Source: Parasphaerochaeta coccoides DSM 17374 (lineage in GTDB: Bacteria > Spirochaetota > Spirochaetia > Sphaerochaetales > Sphaerochaetaceae). Taken from it: 64,000 nucleotides of DNA. The notes beneath the pieces were generated by a model. The model was not told the origin of the DNA. It worked only from the letters and a program-made list of their open reading frames with translations, and did not search any database. The translations under genes and the position numbers were made by a program. Location: assembly GCF_000208385.1 (NCBI RefSeq), contig NC_015436.1, forward strand, positions 1-64,000, written 5' to 3'. Numbering within the stretch: position 1 is the first letter of the stretch; every line of letters begins with the position of its first letter. Below are positions 1 to 8,879 of the stretch, piece after piece.

Positions 1-112
1 GGAATAAAAAACAAATCTTGCCAATAAAACATTTTATATAACATTTCAGAGTAGTTTTCCCTGGATGGGGACAACTCTTGCATGCCCAAGCGGGACAAGG
101 TAATATGATGTC

Positions 113-1525
113 ATGTCGCACGTTGAAGAAAATTATTCCGTATTCTGGCTGGAAACAGAGAAACGTCTCAAAGAAACCATATCTCCCACGGATTACACCG
201 TGTGGATTTCCCGCATCCGCTATGAAGGAGCCGCCGCCGGAAAACTCATGCTTTCCGTTCCTTCCCAGTTCGTTTACGACAAGGTAGACAGGGAATTCCG
301 GAGTCAAATCACAGACATCATCTCGGATCTGACTGGCGAACACATAAAGGTGGAATTCGTCATCAAGAAAATTTCCGCGCCATCGCCCGCGGCTCCTTTC
401 TCCGGTGGAGATGATGAAGAAAACGAAACGAAGAAGCCGCATGCAGAGGTCTCCAGGACGGAAAAGGAACGTATCATTGATTACGAGGCAAGCAACCTTA
501 ATCCTCTCTATCGATTTGAAAACTTCATAGCCGGAGAGAACAGCGCCTTTGCCTACAGCGCGGCCATGGCCATATCGAAGAATCCGGGAGTCACCTACAA
601 TCCCTGCCTCGTCTACGGAGGAGTCGGCCTGGGCAAGACACATCTGCTCCAGTCAATCGGCAACTATATCCTTGAGAATAATCCTGAACTAAAGGTCGTC
701 TACGTCACCGCGGAGATGTTCACCAACGAATTCATCCAGTCGATAGGTGATAAGAAGACCCAGGCATTCAAGAACAAGTACAGGAAAGTAGGGGTTCTTC
801 TCATCGATGATATCCATTTCCTCCAAGGCAAGGATTCCACGCAGGAAGAACTTTTTCACACCTTCAATGACTTATACGACACGCACAAGCAGCTGGTGTT
901 TACGTGCGACCGCCCGATAAGTGAGCTGAAGGATCTCACCTCCCGGCTACGCAGCAGGTTTGAACGTGGATTGAACGTCGATCTCCTTCCTCCTAACTAT
1001 GAGACAAGAATGGCCATACTCAAGCGCAAGAGCGCGGAAAAGAACATGTCCATTCCGGATGATGTCCTTGATTTCATCAGCAGGAATGTCAATACGAATG
1101 TCCGCGACCTTGAAGCATCTTTGACCAAATTGATAGCCTATAGCACTCTTTTGAATAAAGAAATCACACTTGATATAGCAAAAGAGCAACTAAAAGCTTT
1201 TCCGGCACATAATGCGGCCAGCCCCAGCCTTTCCATTGAAACCATCATCCGTGTAGTATCCGACTATTTCAATGTCTCCACCTACGACGTAAAGGGGAAG
1301 AAAAAGACAAAGTCACTGATACAGCCTCGTCAGATTGCCATGTATCTGGCAAGAATTCTTTGCGAGTATTCCACATCAGAGATTGGCTCAGAATTTGGAG
1401 GAAAAGACCATTCTACCGTCATGCATGCCTACCAGAGGGTGGAAGGTATGATAAAGACAGATGAAGCGCTGAACCAGACTGTACAGAAGCTCATCAGGGA
1501 AATACGGGACTACAAGAAAAACTAA
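113..1525 (+). CDS. dnaA: Chromosomal replication initiator DnaA
   Basis: AAA+ ATPase that binds DnaA boxes in oriC and melts the origin. The 470-residue product has the usual four domains: an N-terminal domain (about 1-85), a variable linker (about 86-120), the AAA+ core with Walker A GGVGLGKTH (169-177) and Walker B LLIDDIHF (229-236), and the C-terminal DNA-binding domain with the signature KDHSTVMHA (431-439). The length is normal for the family. The chosen ATG gives a typical DnaA N-terminus. The gene is followed by oriC and dnaN, the classic origin order. No clear promoter is seen in the 112 bases upstream. Confidence 0.98.
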   Translation: MSHVEENYSVFWLETEKRLKETISPTDYTVWISRIRYEGAAAGKLMLSVPSQFVYDKVDREFRSQITDIISDLTGEHIKVEFVIKKISAPSPAAPFSGGDDEENETKKPHAEVSRTEKERIIDYEASNLNPLYRFENFIAGENSAFAYSAAMAISKNPGVTYNPCLVYGGVGLGKTHLLQSIGNYILENNPELKVVYVTAEMFTNEFIQSIGDKKTQAFKNKYRKVGVLLIDDIHFLQGKDSTQEELFHTFNDLYDTHKQLVFTCDRPISELKDLTSRLRSRFERGLNVDLLPPNYETRMAILKRKSAEKNMSIPDDVLDFISRNVNTNVRDLEASLTKLIAYSTLLNKEITLDIAKEQLKAFPAHNAASPSLSIETIIRVVSDYFNVSTYDVKGKKKTKSLIQPRQIAMYLARILCEYSTSEIGSEFGGKDHSTVMHAYQRVEGMIKTDEALNQTVQKLIREIRDYKKN

Positions 1526-1779
1526 CTATTTATTGGGATTGGCTACTGTGCATATCTTGTGTATAACATAGGGATAAAGTGTGCATCATCAGAGGATTTT
1601 TTTATAGGTTGTTGATAACCTGTGGATAAAAAGATAAGGAAAACACAAGTTATCCACAGGTTGTTAAAATAGCAAAATTTTTTCATGAAAGCATTTAATG
1701 GAGAAATTCACCGATTTGTGTGCTATTATTACTATTACTATTACTTTTATAAGAAGAGTAATAATAAGGAGCAGGAAAA
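1526..1779. other. oriC: Replication origin oriC (dnaA-dnaN intergenic region)
   Basis: This AT-rich spacer contains two perfect DnaA boxes: TTATCCACA at 1650-1658 and its reverse complement at 1621-1629. A variant box (TTATACACA, reverse strand) lies at 1558-1566. It is followed by an AT-rich stretch (about 1661-1700) and a triplet-periodic element (1723-1749). A 10-bp perfect inverted repeat (1724-1733 with 1757-1766) encloses most of that element, so the end of the spacer could also fold. The place between dnaA and dnaN is where many bacterial origins lie. The origin assignment is inferred from position and boxes. Confidence 0.85.
1723..1749 (-). repeat. DnaA-trio-like element
   Basis: Read 3' to 5', the minus strand here gives nine consecutive triplets GAT AAT AAT GAT AAT GAT AAT GAA AAT. 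All of them fit the DnaA-trio pattern (G or A, then A, then T or A) described for the Bacillus subtilis unwinding region. It lies between the DnaA boxes and the dnaN ribosome-binding site (AAGGAG, 1766-1771). The nearest perfect DnaA box ends at 1658, about 65 bases away, farther than in B. subtilis. Confidence 0.65.
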
Positions 1780-2895
1780 ATGAAATTCGTATGCCAAAAA
1801 GCCACCATATTCAAAGAAATAAGCCTTGCGCTGGACTTCACCAGCCAAAGAAATTCTCTTTCTATCGTGTCCAATGTTCTTTTAGAAACCAAAGAAAACT
1901 TGCTTGTTATCAAAGCTACGGATCAGAAAGTAGGATTCCATTCCCAAATACCCGTCGAGACACTTGAAGAAGGTTCCACCACTGTTTTTTGTGACAAGTT
2001 CCTTGGCATCCTCCGTTCACTTCCTGAAACTGATATTCTTTTTGAAGAAAAAAATGAAAAACTCTACATAGAACCTGTCGCCCAGAAAATGGACTTCCAG
2101 CTAAGAACCATAGGCTCCGACAAGTTTCCTGACCTTGAAGAACATTCTAATGTTCCTTTCTTCACCATCAGCCAGAAGGATTTCCTGGATATGGTGAACC
2201 AGACTATCTTTGCAATCAGTGAAGACGAGACACGCTATTACATGAGCGGCGTTTATCTGGAATACAATACCAGCAGCCTCATCATGGTAGCCACTGATGG
2301 ACGACGTCTTTCTTACATCGAGAGAAAAATAGAAGAAACAATCCCTCGGTTTCCATCAGTCATCATTCCTGCCAAATTTCTCACTCTGATACGGAAAATG
2401 GCTACAGGTGAAGGAACTTTCAGACTTGGAGTCACGGAAAACACCATCTTTGCCAGTTTTGGAGGACAATTCATCTACTCTGCTTTGATAAATGGGAAGT
2501 TCCCTAACTACCGCAGAGTCATACCGGAAAGCCAATCTACTTCAGTCATAACGTCTGTTGCGGATATACTTGAAGCCGTGAAAAGAGTTTCCTTGTTCGT
2601 AGAAACGAAAGCAAAGAAAATTTTCCTTGACATTGACCAGAACGGAATTACCGTCAGTTCCGAGGAGAATGACCTTGGAATAGCTCGTGAGACTATTACG
2701 GCTGACTATTCGGGAGAACCTTGCAGGATTTCCCTGAATTATGGCTATATCATGAGTCCCCTTCGTGTCATGGAAGGTGAAAAGACAAGAATTTCCTTCA
2801 CGGATACAGGAAAGGCCCTCACTCTTTCTCCTGAACCGGAACGGGATTATTTTCATATCATCATGCCCATGCAGCCGACCCAGACCGGGAAGTGA
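1780..2895 (+). CDS. dnaN: DNA polymerase III beta sliding clamp
   Basis: Ring-shaped processivity clamp that tethers the replicative polymerase to DNA. At 371 residues it has the normal length, with three repeated clamp domains. Family-like stretches include TDGRRLSYIE in the middle domain and a C-terminal end with HIIMPMQP. The ATG follows AAGGAGCAGG at good spacing. It is followed by recF with a stop/start overlap, so dnaN-recF-DciA-like form one operon. Confidence 0.97.
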   Translation: MKFVCQKATIFKEISLALDFTSQRNSLSIVSNVLLETKENLLVIKATDQKVGFHSQIPVETLEEGSTTVFCDKFLGILRSLPETDILFEEKNEKLYIEPVAQKMDFQLRTIGSDKFPDLEEHSNVPFFTISQKDFLDMVNQTIFAISEDETRYYMSGVYLEYNTSSLIMVATDGRRLSYIERKIEETIPRFPSVIIPAKFLTLIRKMATGEGTFRLGVTENTIFASFGGQFIYSALINGKFPNYRRVIPESQSTSVITSVADILEAVKRVSLFVETKAKKIFLDIDQNGITVSSEENDLGIARETITADYSGEPCRISLNYGYIMSPLRVMEGEKTRISFTDTGKALTLSPEPERDYFHIIMPMQPTQTGK

Positions 2896-3974
2896 TGAGA
2901 ATACTTTCCCTGGACATTCATTGTTTCAGGAACATACGGAAAGCATCAGTAGACACGGATGCCCGTTCCGTTATGCTCGTCGGAGAAAACGGACAAGGCA
3001 AGACGAATTTTTTGGAAGCTCTTTATGTCCTGTGCTACGGAACGTCTTTCCGTACTCCGAACCTGCGGGAAGCGGTCAGCCACGATGGCAGGGGTTTTTC
3101 CGTAAAGGCTGATTTCGTCGATGATTCAGGTAATCATCATGAAATACAGGTGAAGCATGTACAGGGAAAGAGAAGTATTTTTATTGACAGAAAAGAAATA
3201 TATGATAGGAAAGAACTTATATATACAATTCCCTGCATAGTGTTCTGTCATGATGACATTGAGTTTGTCCGTGGAGAACCGGAAGCCCGCCGCCGTTTCT
3301 TTGACCAGACCATGTCCATGTACAATCCTCTTTTCTTCGATGATTCCCGACGGTACAGGAACATATTGCGCCAGCGCAACGCTGCGTTGAAGGAAGGCAG
3401 GTTGTCCCTCGTTCCCATCTATGATTTCCAACTGGCTCGGTATGGCATGAGCATCCAGAAGGCAAGAAAGGCCGCCGTGAAGGAATTTAACGACATTTTT
3501 CCACGGATGTACCGGGACGTATCAGGAACAGACCTTGAGATCAGCGTTGAATATCAGCCTTCGTGGAAGATGGCGGAAAACGCCGAGGATGCGGAAGAAA
3601 TACTGTCCCGTGCCTTGGAGAGGGATGTCAGGATGCAGACGACATGCAGTGGTGTCCATAGGGACAAGTTCATTGTCAAGGATGCTGACAGACCTTTTTC
3701 CCAGACAGGTTCAACAGGACAACTCCGTCTGGCGTCCTTAATCCTGCGGATGGCTCAGGCAGGCTTCTTTTTCGGCAAGACTGGCAAAGAACCTGTTCTT
3801 CTCATAGATGATGTCTTGCTTGAGCTTGATGTGACGCGAAGGGGTCGTTTTCTTTCCCATATAGAGGATTACAGCCAAGCGTTCTTCACGTTCCTTCCGG
3901 AAGAAAAATATTTTTCTTCACTGGAAGACGAGAAGATGCTGTCCTATACTGTGGAAGGAGGAGCCTTCCGGTGA
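2895..3974 (+). CDS. recF: DNA replication and repair protein RecF
   Basis: SMC-like ATPase that helps load RecA at gaps through RecFOR. The Walker A GENGQGKT lies near residue 30, an ABC-type signature region TGQLRLASL in the C-terminal part, and Walker B VLLIDDVLLELD near the end. Length is about 359 residues, usual for RecF. The ATG at 2895 shares a base with the dnaN stop (TGATG); a GTG at 2892 is also in frame, but the ATG overlap is preferred. Translation is probably coupled to dnaN. Confidence 0.95.
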   Translation: MRILSLDIHCFRNIRKASVDTDARSVMLVGENGQGKTNFLEALYVLCYGTSFRTPNLREAVSHDGRGFSVKADFVDDSGNHHEIQVKHVQGKRSIFIDRKEIYDRKELIYTIPCIVFCHDDIEFVRGEPEARRRFFDQTMSMYNPLFFDDSRRYRNILRQRNAALKEGRLSLVPIYDFQLARYGMSIQKARKAAVKEFNDIFPRMYRDVSGTDLEISVEYQPSWKMAENAEDAEEILSRALERDVRMQTTCSGVHRDKFIVKDADRPFSQTGSTGQLRLASLILRMAQAGFFFGKTGKEPVLLIDDVLLELDVTRRGRFLSHIEDYSQAFFTFLPEEKYFSSLEDEKMLSYTVEGGAFR

Positions 3975-4300
3975 AAGGAAAACAGGAACAGGATAGACGC
4001 CTGTCCCGCAAGGTGACGGACTTCTTCATGTTGTCCGAATCCATTGACGCTGTTCTCAAGAAACACAACCTCACAGAAAATCCTTACATGGTATTGTGCC
4101 GTCACTGGGATTCCCTGCTTGACGTACAGGCAAAAGGTAAGTCACGGGTGGCGGACCTGAAAGGAAGCAATCTTGTCATTGAAGTGATTCACCCGGCATG
4201 GGGTTCGGTCATAGAAATTAAGAAAGCCAGGATAATTGCTGACATACAGGAGAAATATCCTGGTTTGAACATAAATAATCTCAAGATAGTCATGAAATAG
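3971..4300 (+). CDS. DUF721 (DciA-like) protein
   Basis: Small basic protein of 109 residues with a DUF721 pattern: an N-terminal helix region, then VADLKGSNLVIEVIHPAWGSVIEIKKARI, a KH-like segment typical of the family. DciA proteins of this family load the replicative helicase in many bacteria lacking DnaC/DnaI. The GTG start overlaps the recF stop by four bases (GTGA), so it is the last gene of the dnaN-recF unit. A role in helicase loading is inferred from family and context. Confidence 0.8.
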   Translation: MKGKQEQDRRLSRKVTDFFMLSESIDAVLKKHNLTENPYMVLCRHWDSLLDVQAKGKSRVADLKGSNLVIEVIHPAWGSVIEIKKARIIADIQEKYPGLNINNLKIVMK

Positions 4301-4343
4301 CTTACACGCGGGTGCTGTAATGCTGTTACATGTGGATGACATA

Positions 4344-4372
4344 TTGACTGTTGACGCATTGAAGTCTATACT
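4344..4372 (+). promoter_or_regulatory. Sigma-70 promoter for rpmH-rnpA
   Basis: TTGACT (4344-4349), a 17-base spacer and TATACT (4367-4372) form a near-consensus promoter. The expected start of transcription is near 4379. Directly after it a tiny hairpin, AAGGG-CGTG-CCCTT plus four T (4382-4399), lies at the very 5' end of the transcript and might attenuate; this part is weak. Confidence 0.8.
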
Positions 4373-4443
4373 GCTTCACTCAAGGGCGTGCCCTTTTTTC
4401 AGTAACATCCCGCAGAAATGCGATTTATTTTGGAGATTTTCCC

Positions 4444-4611
4444 ATGAGCAACAAAGGAAAGAGAACTTACCAGCCGAGTAAGGTGAAAAGAAACAGGAAG
4501 TTTGGATTCAGGGCACGCATGGAGACTCCCGGCGGGCGTCTGGTTCTTGCACGCAGGCGTGCGAAGGGCAGGAAGAAGTTATCCATCAGCGATGAAAAAA
4601 AGCCTTACTAA
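4444..4611 (+). CDS. rpmH: 50S ribosomal protein L34
   Basis: Short ribosomal protein of 55 residues. It starts [20 protein letters not shown] and continues with [26 protein letters not shown], the L34 pattern. A C-terminal extension (SISDEKKPY) goes past the usual end of about 46 residues. TGGAGA lies about 8 bases upstream of the ATG. Its last 20 bases overlap the start of rnpA, and the extension is what creates the overlap. Confidence 0.95.
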   Translation: MSNKGKRTYQPSKVKRNRKFGFRARMETPGGRLVLARRRAKGRKKLSISDEKKPY

Positions 4612-4942
4612 GAAGGAAATCGTAAAGAAACGACCGGAGATAGACCGTATTTTCAAGGCAGGAAAGAAATTTTCCTGTCCGGGGATACGGTTGCTCGTCT
4701 GTCCCAATCAGCTTGAGAACAACAGGATTGTCGTCATTCCCGTAAGGAAGTATGGAAATTCCGTCCAACGGAACAGAATACGAAGACAAGTCAAGGAAAT
4801 ATGGCGGCAGGAAAAACCTCAGATGCAATCCGGTTATGATTTTGCTTTCATCGTTTATCCGGGAAAAACTACTGCACATGACGCCCAAACAAAAAGAATC
4901 GTAACACTCTGTCAGAATGCCGGCGTCTATTTGTATAGGTAG
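4592..4942 (+). CDS. rnpA: Ribonuclease P protein component
   Basis: Basic protein subunit of RNase P, which trims tRNA 5' leaders. The 116-residue product shows [20 protein letters not shown] at the start and the RNP signature [17 protein letters not shown] in the middle. The frame is open further upstream to 4502, but the family alignment puts the start at this ATG, inside the end of rpmH. The rpmH-rnpA order is universal; a coding overlap of this size is less common. Confidence 0.93.
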   Translation: MKKSLTKKEIVKKRPEIDRIFKAGKKFSCPGIRLLVCPNQLENNRIVVIPVRKYGNSVQRNRIRRQVKEIWRQEKPQMQSGYDFAFIVYPGKTTAHDAQTKRIVTLCQNAGVYLYR

Positions 4943-5037
4943 ATGCTGTTTTGTAGTGTCCGTACACTTTCATGTATGCATCATGTCATGTTTTTCCCTG
5001 ATATCTGCTTTTCAAGTCGCCGTATATAGGAGATGTC

Positions 5038-6852
5038 ATGGATAAGAAAACAATTCTCGCAGTGGTTTTATCGGTCATCGTCATATCTGTGGGAATGTCC
5101 ATACAAATGATGCTTACTCCCCCTGCCGCCCAAGAAACGCCCGTTTCCGAGGTCGTGCCTGTTGCGGAGCCATTGGAAGAACCAGCTATCCACATGATTT
5201 CCTCAACGGATCAGGCATGGGACACAGGGCTTCCCGGTTCCTTCATTGCCATCGGGGACAATCCTTCCCGTTCTCCGTTTATCTTTGAGAATGAAGAATT
5301 CATCATCACCTTCGACCCTGTCGGAGCTTCGGTTTCCAGCATCAAGCTGAAAAAGCACCTTGATGGCAAAGAGCCGGTCGAGATGCTTTTCCGCTCTCCT
5401 TCCGACCACAATGCTTTCCTTCTCTATGCCGGTGGTGACAGAACGCGTCCCCTTGATACGGTATTTTCTTATTCCGTTTCTGGAAATGAAGTTACGTTCA
5501 CGCGCAATTTTGCTGTCGTCGGAGAAGACGGACGTGCCCTCCCTGGACATTTCACCCTGACGAAACGATTCCGTTTCGGTGGAGCAGGTGAGTATTTGTT
5601 TGAAATCAAGGTAGGCGCCACCAACAGTGAAAACAAGGCGGTTCCCCTGTCTTTTGACAATAATGCCTATACCTTGGCTTTCGAGCCTCAGATTGGTCCC
5701 GCTTTTGAAAAACTGGACAATTATAATTACCGACGCCTCTACATCCGTAATGACGGAGGGAAACGGACACAGCCCAAGCTATCCAATGGAATCTATCAGA
5801 CGACTGCCGGTATTTCCTGGACGGCTGTCGTAGGCAAGTATTTTTCCGTCATCGCCATTCCTGACGCTACCCGCTATACCACGACCTTGGCGGAACGTTC
5901 TGATGAAAACTCAACGGTACCACAGACTTCCAGCATCTACCTGACCCGTCCTGCCGTTCGCAGCGCGTCCTTTGAGGATACTTTCCTCTTTTATATCGGG
6001 CCGCAGCTGAAGCAGAACATGGATATCTACAACAAGGCTGATTCCAACAGTTTCCAGCTATCGGAGCTTCACCTGGAGCAAGTGTTGGATACAAGCTCCT
6101 GGTTGGGATGGCTTGAAACCATCCTTAAGGGAGTATTGCAGCTTTTCTACAAGGTCATTCCTAATTATGGCGTGGCAATCATCCTGCTGACGTTGCTCAC
6201 CCGTGTCCTCATGCATCCTCTAAACAAGAAGTCGATGGCTTCGACAGCAAGGATGTCCGCATTATCTCCACAGATGGATGAGTTGCGGAAGAAATATGCG
6301 GATAATCCTCAGAAATTGAATGAAGCGACAGCGGCGCTGTACCGCAAGGAAAAGATAAATCCTCTCGGAGGATGTCTGCCCATGTTGCTTCAGTTCCCCA
6401 TCATGATTGCCCTCTACGGCTTGCTGAACAAGCATTTTGAGTTGCGCGGAGCCATGTTCATTCCAGGATGGATACCCGATCTGTCAGTGCCTGATACGGT
6501 GCTTACATTCTCCTTCAACCTCCCGTTCTTGGGGAACCAATTGCATATCCTGCCGATTTTGTATGCAACCAGCATGATTTTCTCCATGAAGCTGAACCCA
6601 TCTTCAAGTGGGGCGGCTGGATCGCAGGCTTCCACTATGAAGTTCATGATGTACGGCATGCCTCTCATCCTGTTCTTCACGTTGTACAACGCGCCTTCTG
6701 GATTGTTGCTCTATTGGTCGTCGGTCAACCTCATCTCGATGCTTCAGCAGAAGTTTACGAACAAGAAGACGGTGCTGGCTTCGGCAGAAAAAGACAAGGA
6801 TGCGGCCAAGACTCTCAGCTTTCCCGTGAACAAAGGGAAAAAGAAAAAGTGA
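5038..6852 (+). CDS. yidC: Membrane protein insertase YidC
   Basis: Inserts and folds inner-membrane proteins, alone or with SecYEG. It has 604 residues, starting with one membrane segment (about 5-25), then a large periplasmic beta domain, and the conserved Oxa1-like core in the last 250 residues (YKVIPNYGVAIILLTLLTR; KYADNPQKLNEATAALYRKE; NPLGGCLPMLLQFPIMIALY), ending in a basic tail (KKKK). The length fits the Gram-negative type. No yidD is present in the 95 bases between rnpA and yidC. Confidence 0.97.
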   Translation: MDKKTILAVVLSVIVISVGMSIQMMLTPPAAQETPVSEVVPVAEPLEEPAIHMISSTDQAWDTGLPGSFIAIGDNPSRSPFIFENEEFIITFDPVGASVSSIKLKKHLDGKEPVEMLFRSPSDHNAFLLYAGGDRTRPLDTVFSYSVSGNEVTFTRNFAVVGEDGRALPGHFTLTKRFRFGGAGEYLFEIKVGATNSENKAVPLSFDNNAYTLAFEPQIGPAFEKLDNYNYRRLYIRNDGGKRTQPKLSNGIYQTTAGISWTAVVGKYFSVIAIPDATRYTTTLAERSDENSTVPQTSSIYLTRPAVRSASFEDTFLFYIGPQLKQNMDIYNKADSNSFQLSELHLEQVLDTSSWLGWLETILKGVLQLFYKVIPNYGVAIILLTLLTRVLMHPLNKKSMASTARMSALSPQMDELRKKYADNPQKLNEATAALYRKEKINPLGGCLPMLLQFPIMIALYGLLNKHFELRGAMFIPGWIPDLSVPDTVLTFSFNLPFLGNQLHILPILYATSMIFSMKLNPSSSGAAGSQASTMKFMMYGMPLILFFTLYNAPSGLLLYWSSVNLISMLQQKFTNKKTVLASAEKDKDAAKTLSFPVNKGKKKK

Positions 6853-6903
6853 TCAATGTGAGGAGATTCCGGCCACATGGCCGATGTCTCCATGGAGTAA
6901 TAC

Positions 6904-7611
6904 ATGGTAAGAGAATTTGAAGGAAGGACAGAACAGGAAGCTATCGACAAAGCGATAGATGAACTGCACATCGAGCGTGAGGATTTTGATGTTGAAATCA
7001 TTGAAAATACCCGCAAGAGCCTCTTTAAGAAAGGGATGGTGAGGATTCGTGTCCATATCGGAGATGATGAGCCGATGGCAGACGAGGATTTTCCCTCCTA
7101 TGACAATGATGCTCCCCGTCGTTCCCGTGGCCGGCAGCAGAAGTTTGTTGCTGAAGATGACGCGGAACGCGCCGTGGTGGAATTCATTGCAGGCATCCTT
7201 GAGAGGATGGGGTATCCTGGGGAAGTGAGCATAGCTTCCCGCAAGGATGCCAAGCTGGGTTTGAACATTGAAAGCGAGCATTCCAGCATCATCATCGGTC
7301 GCAAGGGAAAGAATCTTGACGCTCTCCAGATGATGGCCAATGTCTTCATCGGGAAATTTGATTCCGACCGGAAGGTGGTCATTGACAGCGAGGACTACCG
7401 GATGCGCCATGAGGAGCAGCTGATACGCGTGGCGTTCAGGACGGCGGAGCAGGTCAAGAATTCTGGTCGCAGCCGTCTGCTGGAACCCATGAATCCGTTT
7501 GAGAGGCGGCTCGTCCATACCGCCTTGGGGGATATGGAAGGCATCGAGACCAAGAGTGAAGGTGAAGGACTGTACAAGCAGATCCGTATCACGTTCCATG
7601 GCATGAGATAA
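6904..7611 (+). CDS. jag: RNA-binding protein KhpB (Jag)
   Basis: 235-residue RNA-binding protein with the Jag-N domain (1-55, ending SLFKKGMVRIRV), a central KH domain (GLNIESEHSSIIIGRKGKNL) and a C-terminal R3H domain (MNPFERRLVHTALGDMEGIE). Family members bind many RNAs and affect cell envelope growth. It lies 51 bases after yidC, the normal partner. A strong terminator follows, closing the operon. Confidence 0.93.
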   Translation: MVREFEGRTEQEAIDKAIDELHIEREDFDVEIIENTRKSLFKKGMVRIRVHIGDDEPMADEDFPSYDNDAPRRSRGRQQKFVAEDDAERAVVEFIAGILERMGYPGEVSIASRKDAKLGLNIESEHSSIIIGRKGKNLDALQMMANVFIGKFDSDRKVVIDSEDYRMRHEEQLIRVAFRTAEQVKNSGRSRLLEPMNPFERRLVHTALGDMEGIETKSEGEGLYKQIRITFHGMR

Positions 7612-7638
7612 TCAGTCTCCCTCCCGAAGCGGATGACG

Positions 7639-7675
7639 CGAGCCTCGACCCATTGGGTTGAGGCTCGTTTTTTTT
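7639..7675 (+). terminator. Intrinsic terminator after jag
   Basis: A 13-bp stem (7639-7651 with 7655-7667, one G-T pair) with a three-base loop is followed directly by eight T residues. It closes the rpmH-jag unit. Confidence 0.93.
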
Positions 7676-7787
7676 CGAAAGAGACCGGACGGAAATTGAC
7701 AGAGTCCCGTCCCAGGCACGAATTATGTTCAGAGGTATATGATCACTACATACAGAAGGAGAAGGGTATTCCGACCCTCATTGTTTC

Positions 7788-7830
7788 TTGACAAATGAAA
7801 AACAGTCTTGTAAAGTGAAATGTACGTACA
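7788..7830 (+). promoter_or_regulatory. Promoter and candidate operator of the sugar island
   Basis: TTGACA (7788-7793), a 17-base spacer and TAAAGT (7811-7816) form a sigma-70 promoter. A perfect 10-bp palindrome, TGTACGTACA (7821-7830), lies at the expected transcription start, well placed for a repressor. ATACATT follows shortly after and resembles half-sites found elsewhere in the island. One of the two GntR proteins encoded in the island is the likely binder. Confidence 0.65.
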
Positions 7831-7892
7831 ATGATACATTATATTACATATCAGTGATACAGTACTATCATATTGGCCAAGAAGGAAGAGAA

Positions 7893-8837
7893 ATGTATAT
7901 ACCAGCAGCTAAACCAACTATGTACTTCATTGGAGTAACAACAGGGAAATCATCCATCATGAAGGTTTTCCCTGAATGGATGAAGTATTTTGGCATTGAC
8001 GCAATGATTAAAGGCATTGATTTCTTACCTCATGATGACCCTCAGAAATACAGGGACGTCGTATCTTTCATCAAAGAAGATCCCAAATCTCTGGGAGCAT
8101 TGATTACAACACACAAAATTGATTGCTTTCGGGCTTCCCGCGAGATGTTTGATGATGCAGATGACTATGCGACCTTGCTTGGGGAAGCGAGTTCTATCAG
8201 CAAGCGAGGAAACCAACTTTGGGCTCATGCAAAAGACCCCATATCCAGCGGCTTGGCTCTGGAAGCTTTCATGCCAAAACAGCATTGGATTGAAAATCCT
8301 GAAGCGACCATGTTGATTCTTGGCGCTGGAGGAAGCTCCCTTGCTCTTACGTTATACCTCATTAATAAGGCCAAAACCAGTAAAGATGTGCCCAAAAACA
8401 TCATCGTTACCAATAGAAGCGAAAAAAGGCTGAATGAGATGAAGCTCCTGCATAGTCGCTTTGATATGCCATTCACAATCACGTATTGTCTCTGTCCGAC
8501 AGAAGCGGATAACGACAAGCACGTGGAAAATCTTGCGGAAGGTTCTTTAATTATAAATGCGACAGGTTTAGGAAAGGATGGTCCGGGATCCCCTCTTACC
8601 AATGACGTACTATTTCCCAAAAATAGTTATGTATGGGAGTTCAATTATCGGGGAGACTTGGTGTTTTTGGAACAAGCCGCTGCACAGAAGGAATCTCGGA
8701 ATCTCGTGATTGAAGATGGCTGGATATATTTTATCCATGGATGGACACAGGTGATTTCTGAGGTTTTCCATATTGATATCCCTTCCGAAGGTCCCACGTT
8801 TGAAAAACTGAGTGACATTGCACGTAGTATTCGTTAA
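7893..8837 (+). CDS. Shikimate dehydrogenase-like oxidoreductase
   Basis: 314-residue protein with the AroE two-domain fold. An N-terminal substrate domain carries a lysine in GALITTHKIDCF and an aspartate in AHAKDPISS, at the places of the AroE catalytic pair. A Rossmann domain follows with ATMLILGAGGSSLALTLYL. The surroundings of these residues differ from true AroE, and the gene heads a sugar operon, so it probably reduces or oxidises a sugar-derived acid rather than shikimate. The ATG at 7893 follows AAGGAAGAGA; the longer open frame from 7788 begins inside the promoter and is not used. Confidence 0.75.
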   Translation: MYIPAAKPTMYFIGVTTGKSSIMKVFPEWMKYFGIDAMIKGIDFLPHDDPQKYRDVVSFIKEDPKSLGALITTHKIDCFRASREMFDDADDYATLLGEASSISKRGNQLWAHAKDPISSGLALEAFMPKQHWIENPEATMLILGAGGSSLALTLYLINKAKTSKDVPKNIIVTNRSEKRLNEMKLLHSRFDMPFTITYCLCPTEADNDKHVENLAEGSLIINATGLGKDGPGSPLTNDVLFPKNSYVWEFNYRGDLVFLEQAAAQKESRNLVIEDGWIYFIHGWTQVISEVFHIDIPSEGPTFEKLSDIARSIR

Positions 8838-8879
8838 GCGCGTTCTCAAAAGAAGAAAAAATTAGGAGAAAAAGAAAAA

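Noticed and set aside
7893-8837. aroE, true shikimate dehydrogenase
   Set aside because: The fold fits, but the motifs around the catalytic Lys and Asp are atypical and the operon is for sugar use, so no gene symbol is given.
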